The notes beneath the pieces were generated by a model that was not told the DNA's origin, did not search any database, and worked only from the letters and a program-made list of their open reading frames with translations. A stretch of DNA of 6,654 nucleotides from Sphingomonadales bacterium (GTDB taxonomy: Bacteria; Pseudomonadota; Alphaproteobacteria; Sphingomonadales; Sphingomonadaceae). The DNA lies in assembly GCA_025360285.1 (NCBI GenBank), contig JANYCM010000250.1, positions 1 to 6,654 on the forward strand, given 5' to 3'. The translations under genes and the position numbers were made by a program. Below are positions 5,761 through 6,654 of this stretch, one piece after another (positions within the stretch are counted from its first letter, which is position 1; every line of letters starts with the position of its first letter).

Positions 5761-5956
5761 CTGTCACGGACAGCGCAAGCGCTCGCTTCGTCATCCCCCC
5801 GACGAACGGTCGTTTGGTCACCGGTTGCTTCCCTCTCCCCCCCTGCGACCGGGGACCGATCCGCGCCCTGCCGCTCCTCCCCCCCCTTGGAGCCAGGATG
5901 TTCGCGGATCACCATTCTGGGCCGGGTCCGCCATGCGGGCCCGGCCCTTTTTGTTT
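5761..5956 (+). ncRNA. Candidate small regulatory RNA with three C-rich loops and a terminator
   Basis: This stretch has no convincing reading frame but folds well on the plus strand. Hairpin A: CTGTC-ACG-GACAG (5761-5773). Hairpin B: TTCGTC (5787-5792)/GACGAA (5801-5806), loop ATCCCCCC. Hairpin C: CCGGTTGC (5821-5828)/GCGACCGG (5845-5852), extended by GGTC/GACC (5816-5819/5854-5857), loop TTCCCTCTCCCCCCCT. Hairpin D: GATCCGCG (5858-5865)/CGCGGATC (5903-5910), enclosing CCTG/CAGG and GCTCC/GGAGC, loop TCCCCCCCCTT. A strong terminator follows. C-rich loops of this kind can pair with purine-rich Shine-Dalgarno sequences; alphaproteobacterial sRNAs with CCUCCUCCC-type loops (the alpha-r14 group) are known to do so. 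Family membership is not established, and the 5' end is a guess from the first hairpin. It could instead be the 3' untranslated region of lysR, processed or not. Confidence 0.6.
5919..5956 (+). terminator. Strong intrinsic terminator
   Basis: GGGCCGGGTCCGC (5919-5931) pairs over 13 positions (one G-U) with GCGGGCCCGGCCC (5935-5947) across the loop CAT, followed by TTTTTGTTT (5948-5956). The tail exists only on the plus strand, which sets the direction of the preceding transcript. It lies about 220 bp past the lysR stop and ends the candidate small RNA, or the trxB-lysR message if that is read through. From here to the tRNA promoter at 6008 I see nothing further. Confidence 0.9.
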
Positions 5957-6007
5957 GATAGATCGGGGCGGCGGGTTGGTGCCTCGCCACTTCACCCGTC
6001 ATCAACC

Positions 6008-6037
6008 TTGCCGGCGAAGCCCTTGATGCGCTACGGC
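6008..6037 (+). promoter_or_regulatory. Candidate promoter of tRNA-CAT (and possibly of the following membrane-protein gene)
   Basis: TTGCCGG (6008-6014) matches TTGaCGS at six of seven positions, and after 15 nt comes GCTACGGC (6030-6037), resembling GCTANAWC. Transcription would start about 10 nt before the tRNA at 6052. The element resembles the one proposed for tRNA-Val. Assigned by eye. Confidence 0.4.
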
Positions 6038-6051
6038 GACCGAGCCGGGCC

Positions 6052-6123
6052 GGGCCTGTAGCTCAACGGTAGAGCCGGCCGCTCATAACGGCTAGGTTGG
6101 GGGTTCGAGTCCCTCCGGGCCCA
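6052..6123 (+). tRNA. tRNA with anticodon CAT, probably tRNA-Ile2 (lysidine-modified)
   Basis: The acceptor GGGCCTG (6052-6058) pairs with CGGGCCC (6116-6122; one G-U), discriminator A6123. D-stem GCTC/GAGC has a short 7-nt loop. Anticodon stem GGCCG/CGGCT closes the loop CTCATAA, with CAT at 6084-6086. T-stem GGGGG/CCCTC closes the loop TTCGAGT. CAT can be initiator Met, elongator Met or Ile2. The paired G1-C72 excludes a typical initiator. The C4-G69 and C5-G68 pairs are known TilS determinants of Ile2 in E. coli, and the sequence resembles alphaproteobacterial Ile2 genes, so Ile2 (reading AUA) is favoured over elongator Met. The gene does not encode CCA: CCG follows the discriminator, so the 3' end needs CCA addition. 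Confidence 0.9.
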
Positions 6124-6128
6124 CCGGT

Positions 6129-6654
6129 GTGGTTGAATGCCTTGCCCCCAGGGCAGGCGCTGAGGAAGTTACCCTGTCCGAATCGCTCCCGCCTGCCAAT
6201 GCTGATCCGGCTGACGCCGCAGCGAAAGCAAAGCCCAAGGCCAATCTGAAGCAATGGATCGGCGCCCTGCTGGGCCTTGTCGTGCTGTGTCTGGCCATCT
6301 GGGGCATCCGCAAGATCGCCGGCCAGGTGACGATGGCGGAAATCATGACCGATATCCGCGCCACGCCGGTGCTGTTGCTGGTCGCGGCGGCGCTGTCGGC
6401 GGCGGCATCCTATGTCGTGCTGATAGGCTATGACTGGCTGGCGACTCGGCACCTCGGCTATCGGTTTTCGCTGCCAATTCTGGCGGCGGCGAGCTTTGCC
6501 AGCTTCACGATGAGCCATACTTTGGGGGTGACGGTGCTGACCGGCGGCACTGTCCGCTATCGCATCTATACCCGCGCCGGAGTCAAGGCGGCGGATGTCG
6601 CCATGATCGTGCTGCTGTGCGGCTGGACCTTCTGGCTCGGCATTGTTGCGGTGG
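6129..6654 (+). CDS. MprF/YbhN-type multispanning membrane protein (lysyl-phosphatidylglycerol flippase domain), 5' part
   Basis: About 175 residues are visible; the gene runs off the right edge. Counting from GTG 6129, an Ala/Pro/Lys-rich cytoplasmic tail (about 1-44) precedes TM1 (about 45-60, GALLGLVVLCLAIWGI), TM2 (about 78-101), YDWLATRHLG, a further hydrophobic segment (LPILAAASFASFTMSHTLG), LTGGTVRYRIYTRAGV (137 onward) and another helix with CGWTFWLG. YDxLA and LTGGxVRYRxY are hallmarks of the N-terminal flippase domain of MprF, which moves aminoacylated phosphatidylglycerol across the inner membrane and gives resistance to cationic peptides; YbhN-like proteins share the fold. Whether the C-terminal synthase domain is present cannot be seen. 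The start is doubtful. GTG 6129 is the only standard start before TM1 in this frame (TAG at 6093), but it lies 5 nt after the tRNA with no ribosome site; CTG 6174 has one. Confidence 0.85.
   Translation, partial: MVECLAPRAGAEEVTLSESLPPANADPADAAAKAKPKANLKQWIGALLGLVVLCLAIWGIRKIAGQVTMAEIMTDIRATPVLLLVAAALSAAASYVVLIGYDWLATRHLGYRFSLPILAAASFASFTMSHTLGVTVLTGGTVRYRIYTRAGVKAADVAMIVLLCGWTFWLGIVAV
6162..6176 (+). promoter_or_regulatory. Ribosome-binding site pointing to a CTG start at 6174
   Basis: GAGGAA (6162-6167) lies 6 nt before an in-frame CTG (6174-6176) that would begin (M)SESLPPANADPADAA. Just upstream, CTTGCCC-CCA-GGGCAGG (6141-6157) can form a 7-bp hairpin. The arrangement looks like a leader plus ribosome site rather than coding sequence, and argues against GTG 6129. 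GAGGAA also simply encodes Glu-Glu in that frame, so it may be chance. Confidence 0.4.

Noticed and set aside
5761..5956. 6S RNA, SRP RNA or tmRNA as identity of the structured RNA
   Set aside because: There is no single long rod with a central bubble (6S), no conserved SRP tetraloop region and no tRNA-like ends. Three separate C-loop hairpins do not match these families.
5585..6005. Minus-strand open frames over the structured gap, up to 138 codons
   Set aside because: They have low-complexity, motif-free products, partly antisense to lysR. The RNA structure and terminator polarity favour a plus-strand RNA.
5735..6061. Plus-strand open frames across the gap, up to 108 codons
   Set aside because: They cross the terminator and the tRNA promoter, encode Pro/Arg/Ser-rich strings and have no convincing ribosome site.
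6063..6518. Minus-strand open frame of 151 codons over the tRNA
   Set aside because: It is antisense to the tRNA and to the MprF-type gene. The tRNA-derived tail is a familiar false protein in databases.

Overview
The window is GC-rich chromosomal DNA. Its content points to an alphaproteobacterium, most likely a sphingomonad (Sphingomonadales): a large TonB-dependent receptor with a Gram-negative signal peptide, a sodium:solute symporter of the type common there, tRNA leaders that fit the Caulobacter-style housekeeping promoter (TTGaCGS, then GCTANAWC), and an MprF-type membrane protein. The taxonomic placement is inferred, because no rRNA is present. I see no insertion sequence, phage gene or CRISPR array, and base composition looks even throughout.

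Layout. Left edge: the first codons of a solute:sodium symporter on the minus strand (GTG start at 189), diverging from a tRNA-Val(TAC) gene at 249-324. A GC hairpin with a T-rich tail (337-376) ends the long minus-strand TonB-dependent receptor gene (402-2924, 840 aa). Upstream of that, also on the minus strand, is an Lrp/AsnC regulator (3130-3606). It diverges from trxB (3796-4758, thioredoxin reductase, TTG start), which is followed 21 bp later by a LysR-type regulator (4780-5700). The lrp/trxB divergent pair matches the arrangement known in E. coli.

The roughly 350 bp between lysR and the next gene contain no convincing protein gene but are highly structured. There is an inverted-repeat operator candidate just after lysR. 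Beyond it lie three stem-loops whose loops carry runs of 6, 7 and 8 C residues, and then a 13-bp terminator hairpin with a U-tract. I interpret this as an unannotated small RNA with C-rich, anti-Shine-Dalgarno-like loops, and it is the most interesting item in the window. A 14-bp motif beside its operator (GCTGCGCTGCAAAA) recurs with one change (GCTGCGTTGCAAAA) upstream of the TonB receptor, which suggests a shared regulator.

Right edge: a tRNA with anticodon CAT (probably tRNA-Ile2, read by lysidine) at 6052-6123. Almost touching it is the 5' part of a membrane protein with the MprF/YbhN flippase signature. Its start is uncertain: GTG 6129 has no ribosome site, whereas CTG 6174 is preceded by a well-placed GAGGAA.

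Together the genes cover solute uptake (symporter, receptor), thiol redox control (trxB), two one-component regulators, probable membrane-lipid modification, two tRNAs and a probable regulatory RNA. Only lrp/trxB/lysR look like a functional cluster.
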